Below are positions 1 through 5,060 of a stretch of 5,060 bases of DNA, in pieces. Each line of letters opens with the position of its first letter. Within the stretch, counting starts at the first letter, position 1. The translations under genes were made by a program, and so were the position numbers. This DNA is from Actinomycetota bacterium (GTDB taxonomy: Bacteria; Actinomycetota; Actinomycetes; Mycobacteriales; Mycobacteriaceae), in contig SYAA01000297.1 in assembly GCA_005789055.1 (NCBI GenBank), positions 1 through 5,060 on the forward strand, read 5' to 3'. Under the pieces are notes generated by a model that worked only from the letters and a program-made list of their open reading frames with translations, had not been told where the DNA came from and made no database searches.

Positions 1-44
1 ACGGATTATGAGTCCGCGGCTCTAACCAACTGAGCTACCGCCCC
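1..44 (-). tRNA. tRNA-Met (anticodon CAT), elongator type, 3' part cut by window edge
   Basis: Read on the minus strand from 44 to 1, the sequence folds as the 5' part of a tRNA: a 7-nt acceptor strand GGGGCGG, then TA, a D-arm GCTC/GAGC closing a 9-nt loop AGTTGGTTA, one linker base, and an anticodon arm GCGGA/TCCGT around the loop CTCATAA. The anticodon CAT lies at 10-8. The variable loop, T-arm and 3' acceptor strand fall outside the window. It is not the initiator: the anticodon stem lacks the three consecutive G-C pairs next to the loop that mark initiator tRNA. A CAT anticodon could also belong to the lysidine-modified tRNA-Ile2; elongator Met is the more likely reading, but the missing half would decide. 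It lies downstream of, and in the same orientation as, the protein operon. Confidence 0.9.
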
Positions 45-101
45 GTACACCATCGGCGCGCTACGAGCCTAGCGTCCACGTCGCGCAGGATCCGGGGTGA
101 C
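45..101. other. 57-bp spacer between the VOC gene and tRNA-Met
   Basis: This is the only real gap in the left part of the window. It holds a short inverted repeat, CGCTA (59-63) and TAGCG (70-74), around a 6-nt loop, with no T-run on either strand, so it is not a convincing intrinsic terminator. On the minus strand TAGGCT (71-66) fits a TAnnnT -10 hexamer and would place a start about 15 nt before the tRNA, but no matching -35 is seen. The tRNA may have its own promoter here or be processed from operon read-through; the sequence does not decide. Confidence 0.5.
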
Positions 102-452
102 TCAGCTCATGACGACGCAGAACTCATTGCCCTCTGGGTCAAGCAGGACGATGAAATCCCCAATGGGATCGGCCCGCCGATCGGTCACCTGTGTCGCCCC
201 CAGTGCGACGCACTGGGCGGCCGCCTCCTCGAGATCGGTGACAAGCACATCAAGGTGCACCCGGTTCTTACCCACTTTCGCTTCGGGCACCTGCTGGAAC
301 GACACCGTCGTCGAGCCGTCGGGCATGATCACCGCCACCCACTCCGCCGATTCGCGCACCGCAGTTCCGCCGAGCACCGCCGCCCAGAATTCGGCGAGTG
401 AGTCACAGTCGTGACAGTCGATCACTACCTCGGAGAGACTGCCGACTGCCAT
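102..452 (-). CDS. VOC superfamily (glyoxalase-like) protein
   Basis: This 116-residue protein has the layout of a single-module vicinal-oxygen-chelate (glyoxalase/bleomycin-resistance/dioxygenase) protein, which usually works as a dimer. Visible marks are the opening beta-alpha unit with D12, D15 and FW at 22-23 followed by LGG (27-29), as in glyoxalase-6-like domains; KNRVHLDV at 62-69; helix DLEEAAAQCVALGA (73-86); and the closing LLDPEGNEFCVV (103-114). H66 and E110 sit where VOC metal ligands commonly fall, so metal binding is possible; the substrate cannot be inferred. The ATG at 452-450 overlaps the TGA of the upstream gene by one base (TGATG). Just before it the coding strand reads CTCCTG, which is not a Shine-Dalgarno site, so translation probably depends on coupling. 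It is the last protein gene of the operon. The fold is fairly sure, the function unknown. Confidence 0.87.
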   Translation of the reverse strand: MAVGSLSEVVIDCHDCDSLAEFWAAVLGGTAVRESAEWVAVIMPDGSTTVSFQQVPEAKVGKNRVHLDVLVTDLEEAAAQCVALGATQVTDRRADPIGDFIVLLDPEGNEFCVVMS

Positions 453-1303
453 CAGGAGTAGACCGGTTGGCCGTCGGCGTCGATCGTGTACAGCGATGTG
501 CCCTGCTCGACCCGGGGCGCGTCGCCCCGCAACGCCACGGCGATCTTGTTGCTGGCGTTGCGCATCACATCCAGCGTCAGCTCGCGGGCCTGGACCGGCG
601 AGAAGTGCTGCAGCACGTCGGCCGCGACGGCAGGTGTGATCCGGGCCGGTGACCAGACGAGAGCATCGACATAACGCAGGGCTGCCTTGTGGCCGTCGGT
701 GAGCAACCCGGAGTCCTCGTAATGCTCGATCTCGTTATAGAGACCCTCCGACCCGCCGGCATCCAGCGCGGTCGTATCACGCAGGGACTTGCACAGCCGA
801 CAGTCGTGCGCGACCGCGCCGCGCAGTCGCACCACTTCGGTGGTGACCGGGTCCAGTGACCGCAGGCGCGCGATCCCGGGCAGCAGATGGTTGAACACCA
901 CATCCGAGGCGTCGGTCTCGGTATCCCATTTCGGCTCGGGAGATATCCAGTCCACTGGTAGGCCCAGCGCGGTCAACCCTGCGGCGACCCGAGGCAGAAA
1001 ATCGGCGACGTACATCTGCATGACCGCGCCGAATGCCCCCCGGCCGAGCGCCCCGGTCAGTGCCGCACGCTGGGCGTCGGTGATCACCGATACGTCGATG
1101 CTGAACTGTTCGGCAAAGTCGATCACTACAGACTCGATCTCTGATTCAGGTTGCGCCGCAGCCAGTTCAGACGGCAGCGGCGACAATGACACCGCGTCTG
1201 CACATCTCGCACGGATCAGCCCGATCAGTCGCTGCTGTCCCATCGGGGACTGCATGGTCAGTCGGCTGAGCCAGGTGTCGATATCGTCTGCGGCCACAGT
1301 CAA
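452..1303 (-). CDS. AhpD/carboxymuconolactone-decarboxylase-like conserved protein
   Basis: This 283-residue, mostly helical soluble protein resembles the CMD/AhpD fold. The best match is at 151-175, where E156 is followed eleven residues later by C168 in a C-R-L-C motif (C168, C171), as in the E-x11-CxxC core of AhpD-type disulfide reductases. The His normally inside the AhpD CxHC motif is Leu170 and the downstream His is absent; H166 just before the motif might substitute. An earlier helical stretch at about 60-115 (AEQFSIDVSVI, then YVADF) may be a second, cysteine-free copy of the fold. The start is TTG at 1303-1301, immediately after the pmbA TAA with no gap; AGG eight bases upstream gives a weak ribosome site. 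GTG at 1297-1295 is an alternative, two residues shorter. The length equals my recollection of M. tuberculosis Rv2313c. A thiol redox role is inference; decarboxylase activity is unsupported. Confidence 0.88.
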   Translation of the reverse strand: MTVAADDIDTWLSRLTMQSPMGQQRLIGLIRARCADAVSLSPLPSELAAAQPESEIESVVIDFAEQFSIDVSVITDAQRAALTGALGRGAFGAVMQMYVADFLPRVAAGLTALGLPVDWISPEPKWDTETDASDVVFNHLLPGIARLRSLDPVTTEVVRLRGAVAHDCRLCKSLRDTTALDAGGSEGLYNEIEHYEDSGLLTDGHKAALRYVDALVWSPARITPAVAADVLQHFSPVQARELTLDVMRNASNKIAVALRGDAPRVEQGTSLYTIDADGQPVYS

Positions 1304-2677
1304 TTATTGCGCCTGGCTGACCGAGGACATGTGGAAGTCGGGAATTCGCAGGGTCGGCATCACCGCGCGGGTGGCCCAGTCACTCCACTCCCGCGGCAGT
1401 GTCTTTTCGGGCACACCTGCCTCGGTGGCCCGGCGCAGCAGATCAAGGGGGCTCTCGTTGAACCGGAAGTTGTTGACCGCTGCGGTGACCTTGCCGTCCT
1501 CGATGAGGTACACCCCGTCCCGGGTCAGGCCGGTGAGCAGCAGGGTGGTGGGGTCGACGGTACGGATGTACCACAGCGTGGTCAGCAACAAACCTCGCTC
1601 GGTGGCGGCCACCATATCGGCCAAATCCGCGGTGCCTCCGGTCATGAGTAGGTTGTCGGCGGGCACCGCGGGAGCGGTACCGAACTCGGCGGCCGCGGCG
1701 CGCGGATACACCAGCGAGGAAATAACGCCGTCACGGATCCAGTCCACTCGGTCGATGCCCAATCCGTTGTCGAACACCGAGAGTCGCTCCGAACCGGCGG
1801 CGGTGTGGACGAACGGCGCGCACTCGAGTCCGGGCGCACGCGGATCGGAGTACATCGTCAACGCCAGATCGGTGAGCTTCTCCCCGACCCGGGTTCCCCC
1901 ACCCGGCGCCGACAACGCGGTGCGGCCCTCCTGCGCACCGCGTCCATCCATCGACCAGCCGAGATAGATCATCATGTCCGCCACCGTCGAGGGCGGCATC
2001 AGGGTTTCGTAGCGACCGGCCGGCAACTCGACGGTGCGCTCGGCCCATCCCAACCGGACCGAGAGATCTTCGAGCATCGAATCCAATGGCACATCGGTGA
2101 ACCACGGTGCGCTCACCCCGGCCCAGGCACTGGCATGTCCACGCTTGGCGTTGATCTCCACCGAACCGGTCGGCTGAGTGAAGCGGCGACGCAGCCCGGT
2201 CGAGGTGCCCACCAACGTCGTCTCCACCACATGGTGGGCGTAGCCGTAGAGCCGGTCGGTACCAGCGAAACCCGTCGATAGGGCGCGGGCCACCTCGGCG
2301 AACGCTCCGGCGCCGGTTGTCGGTACCGGGTCGTCCCAGTCGGCCGGCTCGCCGGATCCGGTAAGTAGCGGCGCGTTGTCACGGGCTTCCGGCGCAGCGT
2401 GAGCGGCATCGGCGGCGGCGGCGACCAATGCGGCGACAGCCCCCTCGTCGACAGCGCTTGAGCCACGCGTCCCAACCCGCGCGGTATCACCCCGGCGCAC
2501 AATGGAAATAACGGCAGTCGTGCGACTCGTCGAGACGCCGTTGGTGGTCATCGAGTTGCCCGCCCAGCGCAGCGACGCCTCCGCGCGGTCAGAGACGATC
2601 ACGATCGTCTCGTCGGATCGCCCGGAGGCCGCCGCAGCCTGCAACCCTAATTCGACGACCTGCTGTGGCGGGATCAT
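1304..2677 (-). CDS. pmbA: TldE/PmbA, non-catalytic partner of the TldD metalloprotease
   Basis: This 457-residue protein is a TldD/PmbA family member. In E. coli, TldE (PmbA) joins TldD in a protease that matures microcin B17 and degrades the CcdA antitoxin; the natural mycobacterial substrate is not known to me. Rough domains are an N-terminal region (1-100), a middle region (120-215) and a C-terminal beta-rich region (220-455). At the place of the TldD HExxxH helix it reads STVADMMIYLGWSMDGRGAQ (230-249), without the metal ligands, which marks it as TldE. Other family-like segments are FDNGLGIDR (302-310), LTGLTRDGVYLIEDGKVTAAVNNFRFNESP in two parts (381-400, 401-410) and the closing PTLRIPDFHMSS (441-452). 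The start chosen is ATG at 2677-2675, overlapping the tldD TGA as ATGA. An in-frame ATG at 2740 would add 21 residues and a 67-bp overlap; that extension has no family look. The reading ends with TAA directly before the next gene. Confidence 0.95.
   Translation of the reverse strand: MIPPQQVVELGLQAAAASGRSDETIVIVSDRAEASLRWAGNSMTTNGVSTSRTTAVISIVRRGDTARVGTRGSSAVDEGAVAALVAAAADAAHAAPEARDNAPLLTGSGEPADWDDPVPTTGAGAFAEVARALSTGFAGTDRLYGYAHHVVETTLVGTSTGLRRRFTQPTGSVEINAKRGHASAWAGVSAPWFTDVPLDSMLEDLSVRLGWAERTVELPAGRYETLMPPSTVADMMIYLGWSMDGRGAQEGRTALSAPGGGTRVGEKLTDLALTMYSDPRAPGLECAPFVHTAAGSERLSVFDNGLGIDRVDWIRDGVISSLVYPRAAAAEFGTAPAVPADNLLMTGGTADLADMVAATERGLLLTTLWYIRTVDPTTLLLTGLTRDGVYLIEDGKVTAAVNNFRFNESPLDLLRRATEAGVPEKTLPREWSDWATRAVMPTLRIPDFHMSSVSQAQ
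2592..2611. repeat. 20-bp near-perfect palindrome inside pmbA
   Basis: The sequence GAGACGATCACGATCGTCTC has two 9-bp arms that are exact inverted copies around a 2-bp centre. It lies 66-85 nt inside the pmbA reading frame and encodes residues 23-29 (ETIVIVS). It could be a dimeric regulator site or an mRNA hairpin, but a run of alternating Ile/Val codons can produce such symmetry by chance. No T-tract follows, so it is not a terminator. Confidence 0.5.
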
Positions 2678-4194
2678 CCGCGGCCCGACTCGGTGCGGGT
2701 ATTGAGCACGTTCACGCCACGGAACAACGCCGACGGACATCCGTGACTGACCGCAGCTACCTGACCCGGTTGAGCCTTCCCGCAGTTGAACGCCCCGCCG
2801 AGCCGCCAGGTCGAAGGCCCGCCGACAGCTTCCATGGAGTTCCAGAAGTCAGTCGTGGTGGCCTGGTACGCGACGTCACGAACCTGCCCGTCCAGGCGGC
2901 CGTCGCGAATCCTGAAGAATCGCTGTCCAGTGAACTGAAAGTTGTAGCGCTGCATGTCAATCGACCAACTCTTGTCGCCGACGATGTACAGGCCGTCACT
3001 CACCCGGTCGATCAAGTCCGCCGTGCTCAGATCATCGGTTCCGGGTTGCAGCGACACGTTGGGCATCCGTTGGATCGGCACATGGTGCGCCGAGTCTGCG
3101 TAGGAACAACCGTTGGATCGGTCCTTGCCGAGTCGCTTGGCGAACACTCGATCTAACTGGTAGCCGACGAAGATCCCCCTCCGCACCAGATCCCACTGCT
3201 GGGCCGCCACCCCCTCGGCGTCGTAACCGGTTGTGGCAAGGCCGTATTCGACGGTGCGGTCGGCGGTGACGTTCATCACCGGCGAGCCGTAGCGCAGGGT
3301 ATTCAACTTGTCCGGGGTGGCGAAGGAGGTCCCCGCGTAGGCGGCTTCGTAACCGATCGCCCGGTCGTACTCGGTGGCGTGTCCGATGGACTCGTGGATC
3401 GTCAGCCAGAGGTTGGTCGGGTCGATCACCAGATCCGTCGGTCCGGCGACGACGCTGGGCGACTTGGTTTTCTCGGCCAACAGGACGGGCAGTTCGGCGA
3501 GTTCGCCCGACCAGTCCCATACCTGATCGTCGGCGACAGCCTCCCAGCCGCGGGCAGTGGGCGGAGCCAGCGTGCGCATCGATTCGAAGTTGCCCACCGC
3601 CGCGTCGACGGAAACCGCCTCCAACGTCGGCATGATCCGGACCCGCTGCTGGGTGATCGCCGAACCGAAGGTGTCGGCGTAGAAGGTCTGCTCCTTGACG
3701 CTCATGACCATTGCCGACACGTGGTCCACTCCGTCGGACGCCAGCAGCCGGGCGGAATACTCCCGCAGCAGCGCGACCTTCTCCTCGGTGGGGATGGCGA
3801 ACGGGTCGATGCGGTAGTTCGAAACCCAGGTGGCATCGGGGTAGACCGGTTCGTCGGCCAGTTCGATCCGCTCGGCGTTGAGCGCGGCCAGTGTCACCGC
3901 CACGCCCACCGCGTGGCGTGCGGAATCGGCGGCGATATCCGGGCGCAGTCCGGCGTGGGAGGCGAAACCCCAGGTGCCGTCCACGATCACCCGCACCGCC
4001 AGACCCACCTCGCGGTCCAGTACCGCCGACTCCAACTCGCCATCACGCAGCTGCACGATCTCAGTGGTGATGGCGTGGACTCGCAGGTCAGCGTAGCTAG
4101 CCCCGCCGGCGGTAGCCGCCGAGAGCGCCGCGTCGGCCAGTCGGGCACGTGGCAGCGCAAGAAAATCCTCGTCGATGCCGTGCCGCGGGCTCAC
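2674..4194 (-). CDS. tldD: TldD, zinc-metalloprotease catalytic subunit
   Basis: This 506-residue protein is the catalytic member of the cytoplasmic TldD/TldE protease, which acts on unfolded or small peptides. The family's HExxxH motif is present as HESIGH (H267, E268, H272; nt 3396-3379), and C471 in NCGKAQPGQ (470-478) is at the position of the family's third metal ligand. Rough domains are N-terminal at 15-110, middle at 125-235 and C-terminal catalytic beta-rich at 245-500. Family landmarks are the DPTNLWLTIHESIGHATEYD helix (258-277), GYEAAYAGTSF (281-291), SNGCSYADSAH (360-370) and QRFFRIRDGRLDGQVRD (424-440). The length is slightly above the usual 480 or so. The start is GTG at 4194-4192; no ATG occurs before residue 162, far inside the domain. 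GGTGGAG lies just upstream. It follows the PE-PPE gene by 29 bp and overlaps pmbA by 4 bp. From memory it corresponds to Rv2315c. Confidence 0.96.
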   Translation of the reverse strand: MSPRHGIDEDFLALPRARLADAALSAATAGGASYADLRVHAITTEIVQLRDGELESAVLDREVGLAVRVIVDGTWGFASHAGLRPDIAADSARHAVGVAVTLAALNAERIELADEPVYPDATWVSNYRIDPFAIPTEEKVALLREYSARLLASDGVDHVSAMVMSVKEQTFYADTFGSAITQQRVRIMPTLEAVSVDAAVGNFESMRTLAPPTARGWEAVADDQVWDWSGELAELPVLLAEKTKSPSVVAGPTDLVIDPTNLWLTIHESIGHATEYDRAIGYEAAYAGTSFATPDKLNTLRYGSPVMNVTADRTVEYGLATTGYDAEGVAAQQWDLVRRGIFVGYQLDRVFAKRLGKDRSNGCSYADSAHHVPIQRMPNVSLQPGTDDLSTADLIDRVSDGLYIVGDKSWSIDMQRYNFQFTGQRFFRIRDGRLDGQVRDVAYQATTTDFWNSMEAVGGPSTWRLGGAFNCGKAQPGQVAAVSHGCPSALFRGVNVLNTRTESGRG

Positions 4195-4196
4195 GG

Positions 4197-4203
4197 CTCC
4201 ACC
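4197..4203 (-). promoter_or_regulatory. Probable ribosome binding site of tldD
   Basis: The coding strand reads GGTGGAG followed by CC and the GTG start. The purine-rich run supports the GTG at 4194-4192, although the last G is only two bases from the start codon, closer than usual; the GGTGG part gives a somewhat better spacing. Confidence 0.45.
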
Positions 4204-4223
4204 GTAACGGGATGGGACCCGGG

Positions 4224-5060
4224 TCAGTCAGCGGTGCGGTCGGCCCGAACCTGGCGCGCGGCCCGACCCTGACGCTCAGGACCGACGGCGCGGCGCTGAT
4301 TAACCTGGCGCGGCTCGTCGCCCAGTACTGCACCGGCCTGGTCGGGCAGCGCAGGTGCCGCCGCGATTGCCGACCCGAGATCCGGCGCTGCGGCAGACCG
4401 AGCGACCTCGGCAGGCTGAGGGGCTGCGGGAGACCGATCGGCTCGGGCAGATTGGGCCGCTGAGCTTGATTGGGCCTCTGAGTTTGATTGGGCCACTGAG
4501 TTTGATTGGGCGGCTGCGGCAGATTGGGCCGCTGCGGGATTCGGACCGACGGCAGGCGTGGCGCTCGCACCGACCGGTCCGATGGGCCGCTGGTAGCCCT
4601 TCTCGATGATCGGGCGCAACACCGGGTCCAGAATCGGATTCAGCAGTGGCGCAAGCAGACCGGTGGCCGCGATCAACGGGAGCACCGGTGTGGGGACGAA
4701 CACGTAGGTGATGTTGCCCGGGGTGCCGTCGGCCTTGTCCGGGGTGTACCGGATGTTCTCGGGATCGTTGAGATCGACGTCGAAGTACCCGAAGACGTGC
4801 GTGTTTGACATCCCTACCGCCGCGTTGGCCACCGCCAACAGGTTGGTCGGGTCAGTCGGCCAATCGGCCCAGCCGTCGTACTGGCGAATCACTTCGGTGC
4901 CCAGATACGGAGAGTCGGCCGGCAGGGGTGTGGCCGCGCGACCGCCGAAGTTGTTCTCCGGATTGCCGATCGACACCCACGACAGGCTGGATGGGTCCGG
5001 CGCGGAAGCCGGGTTGGCTGCCCATCGCCGCAGCGCCGCATAAATCACCTGGCCGCCCTG
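4224..5060 (-). CDS. PE-PPE-domain serine hydrolase-like protein, C-terminal 278 residues (5' end outside window)
   Basis: The frame is open to the window edge, so the gene is 5'-truncated and the GTG at 5048 is an internal Val, not a start. The first visible residues, QGGQVIYAALRRW, are what follows the serine of a G-x-S-x-G nucleophile elbow; the serine itself should be one codon outside. Local residues 28-130 match the PE-PPE (PF08237-type) domain: WVSIGNPENNFGGR (28-41), IRQYDGWADWPTDPTNLLAV (58-77), THVFGY (87-92) and ITYVFVPTPVLPLI (117-130), with D62 or D66 and H88 as candidate triad partners. A hydrophobic segment, LLAPLLNPILDPVLRPIIEKGY (135-156 in all), then leads to a low-complexity tail: AQS hexapeptides at 177-205, then an Arg-rich end. 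Such proteins are typically exported cell-envelope esterases in mycobacteria. Whether the missing N-terminus is PE, PPE or a signal peptide cannot be seen. The tail frame is the direct continuation of the domain frame. Confidence 0.87.
   Translation of the reverse strand, partial: QGGQVIYAALRRWAANPASAPDPSSLSWVSIGNPENNFGGRAATPLPADSPYLGTEVIRQYDGWADWPTDPTNLLAVANAAVGMSNTHVFGYFDVDLNDPENIRYTPDKADGTPGNITYVFVPTPVLPLIAATGLLAPLLNPILDPVLRPIIEKGYQRPIGPVGASATPAVGPNPAAAQSAAAAQSNSVAQSNSEAQSSSAAQSARADRSPAAPQPAEVARSAAAPDLGSAIAAAPALPDQAGAVLGDEPRQVNQRRAVGPERQGRAARQVRADRTAD
4248..4312. repeat. 11-bp direct repeat in the Arg-rich tail of the PE-PPE gene
   Basis: AACCTGGCGCG occurs at 4248-4258 and again at 4302-4312, exactly 54 bp apart, encoding the two RQV motifs of the C-terminal tail on the minus strand. 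The spacing is three times the 18-bp period of the nearby tandem repeat, which may hint at a decayed older array or be coincidence. Confidence 0.4.
4450..4539. repeat. Five-copy 18-bp tandem repeat (coding minisatellite)
   Basis: On the plus strand the octamer GATTGGGC recurs at 4450, 4468, 4486, 4504 and 4522, exactly every 18 bp. The units at 4468 and 4486 differ by one base (GATTGGGCCTCTGAGTTT and GATTGGGCCACTGAGTTT); the unit at 4450 is close to them, and the last two diverge after the first 12 to 13 bases. On the minus strand the array encodes hexapeptides of the form NSVAQS, NSEAQS and SSAAQS in the PE-PPE protein tail. The central units are about half G+C and use CAA and TCA codons, unlike the G+C-rich surroundings. 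Because the period is a multiple of three, gains or losses of units keep the frame. Confidence 0.9.

Noticed and set aside
66..71. TAGGCT as a -10 element for the tRNA
   Set aside because: It fits TAnnnT at a plausible distance, but no -35-like hexamer lies 16-18 bp upstream; a single hexamer is too weak to annotate as a promoter.
59..74. Inverted repeat as an intrinsic terminator after the VOC gene
   Set aside because: The stem is only 5 bp and no T-run follows on either strand.
402..415. GTCAC/GTGAC hairpin early in the VOC gene
   Set aside because: A 5-bp stem within coding sequence, explained by the codons of the D-C-H-D-C-D stretch; chance level.
789..1967. 392-codon open frame on the plus strand opposite the CMD-like gene and pmbA
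   Set aside because: Its translation is Ser/Arg/Thr-rich with no domain, and it lies wholly antisense to two well-supported genes. Long antisense frames are expected in G+C-rich coding DNA.
2678..2740. Upstream ATG for pmbA adding 21 residues
   Set aside because: It would give a 67-bp overlap with tldD, has no better ribosome site, and the added residues do not look like the family N-terminus; the ATGA-overlap start is preferred.
3379..4272. 297-codon open frame on the plus strand opposite tldD
   Set aside because: Arg/Gly/His-rich, domain-free translation antisense to the conserved tldD frame; a compositional shadow.
4097..4570. 157-codon minus-strand frame with Pro/Asn/Gln repeats overlapping the PE-PPE tail and the tldD start
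   Set aside because: It overlaps both real genes in another frame. Its repeats are the same 18-bp array read out of frame, and it has no recognisable domain.

Overview
This window looks like chromosomal DNA from a G+C-rich actinobacterium of the Mycobacteriales, most likely a Mycobacterium/Mycolicibacterium. The strongest pointer is the C-terminal half of a PE-PPE-domain (alpha/beta-hydrolase) protein at the right edge, a family largely confined to mycobacteria and close relatives. The tldD - pmbA - 283-residue CMD-like gene order also matches, from memory and unchecked, the Rv2315c-Rv2314c-Rv2313c segment of M. tuberculosis. No insertion sequence, phage gene or CRISPR array is visible.

Every gene I support lies on the minus strand, so transcription runs right to left. 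From the right: a 5'-truncated PE-PPE-domain gene (5060-4224) cut exactly at its nucleophile elbow, ending in a disordered A/Q/S-rich tail encoded partly by an 18-bp tandem repeat; a 29-bp gap; tldD (4194-2674), the catalytic subunit of the TldD/TldE metalloprotease; pmbA/tldE (2677-1304), its non-catalytic partner, joined by an ATGA overlap; an AhpD/carboxymuconolactone-decarboxylase-like protein (1303-452), starting directly after the pmbA stop; a small VOC/glyoxalase-like protein (452-102), joined by a TGATG overlap; a 57-bp spacer; and the 5' 44 nt of an elongator tRNA-Met(CAT) (44-1), cut by the left edge.

The last four protein genes have no gaps between them (overlaps of 4 and 1 bp, and one 0-bp junction) and are almost certainly one translationally coupled operon. 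TldD and TldE are known to form a heteromeric protease that degrades or matures unfolded peptides. The CMD-like (possible redox) and VOC-like (possible metal enzyme) proteins have no assigned role, but their coupling suggests they work in the same process or condition. Whether the PE-PPE gene is co-transcribed with tldD is open; the short gap and absence of a terminator make it plausible.

Nothing here is clearly a new system. The points most worth following are the recently expanded 18-bp repeat in the exported-protein tail, the tight protease/CMD/VOC operon, and the altered active-site motif of the CMD-like protein.
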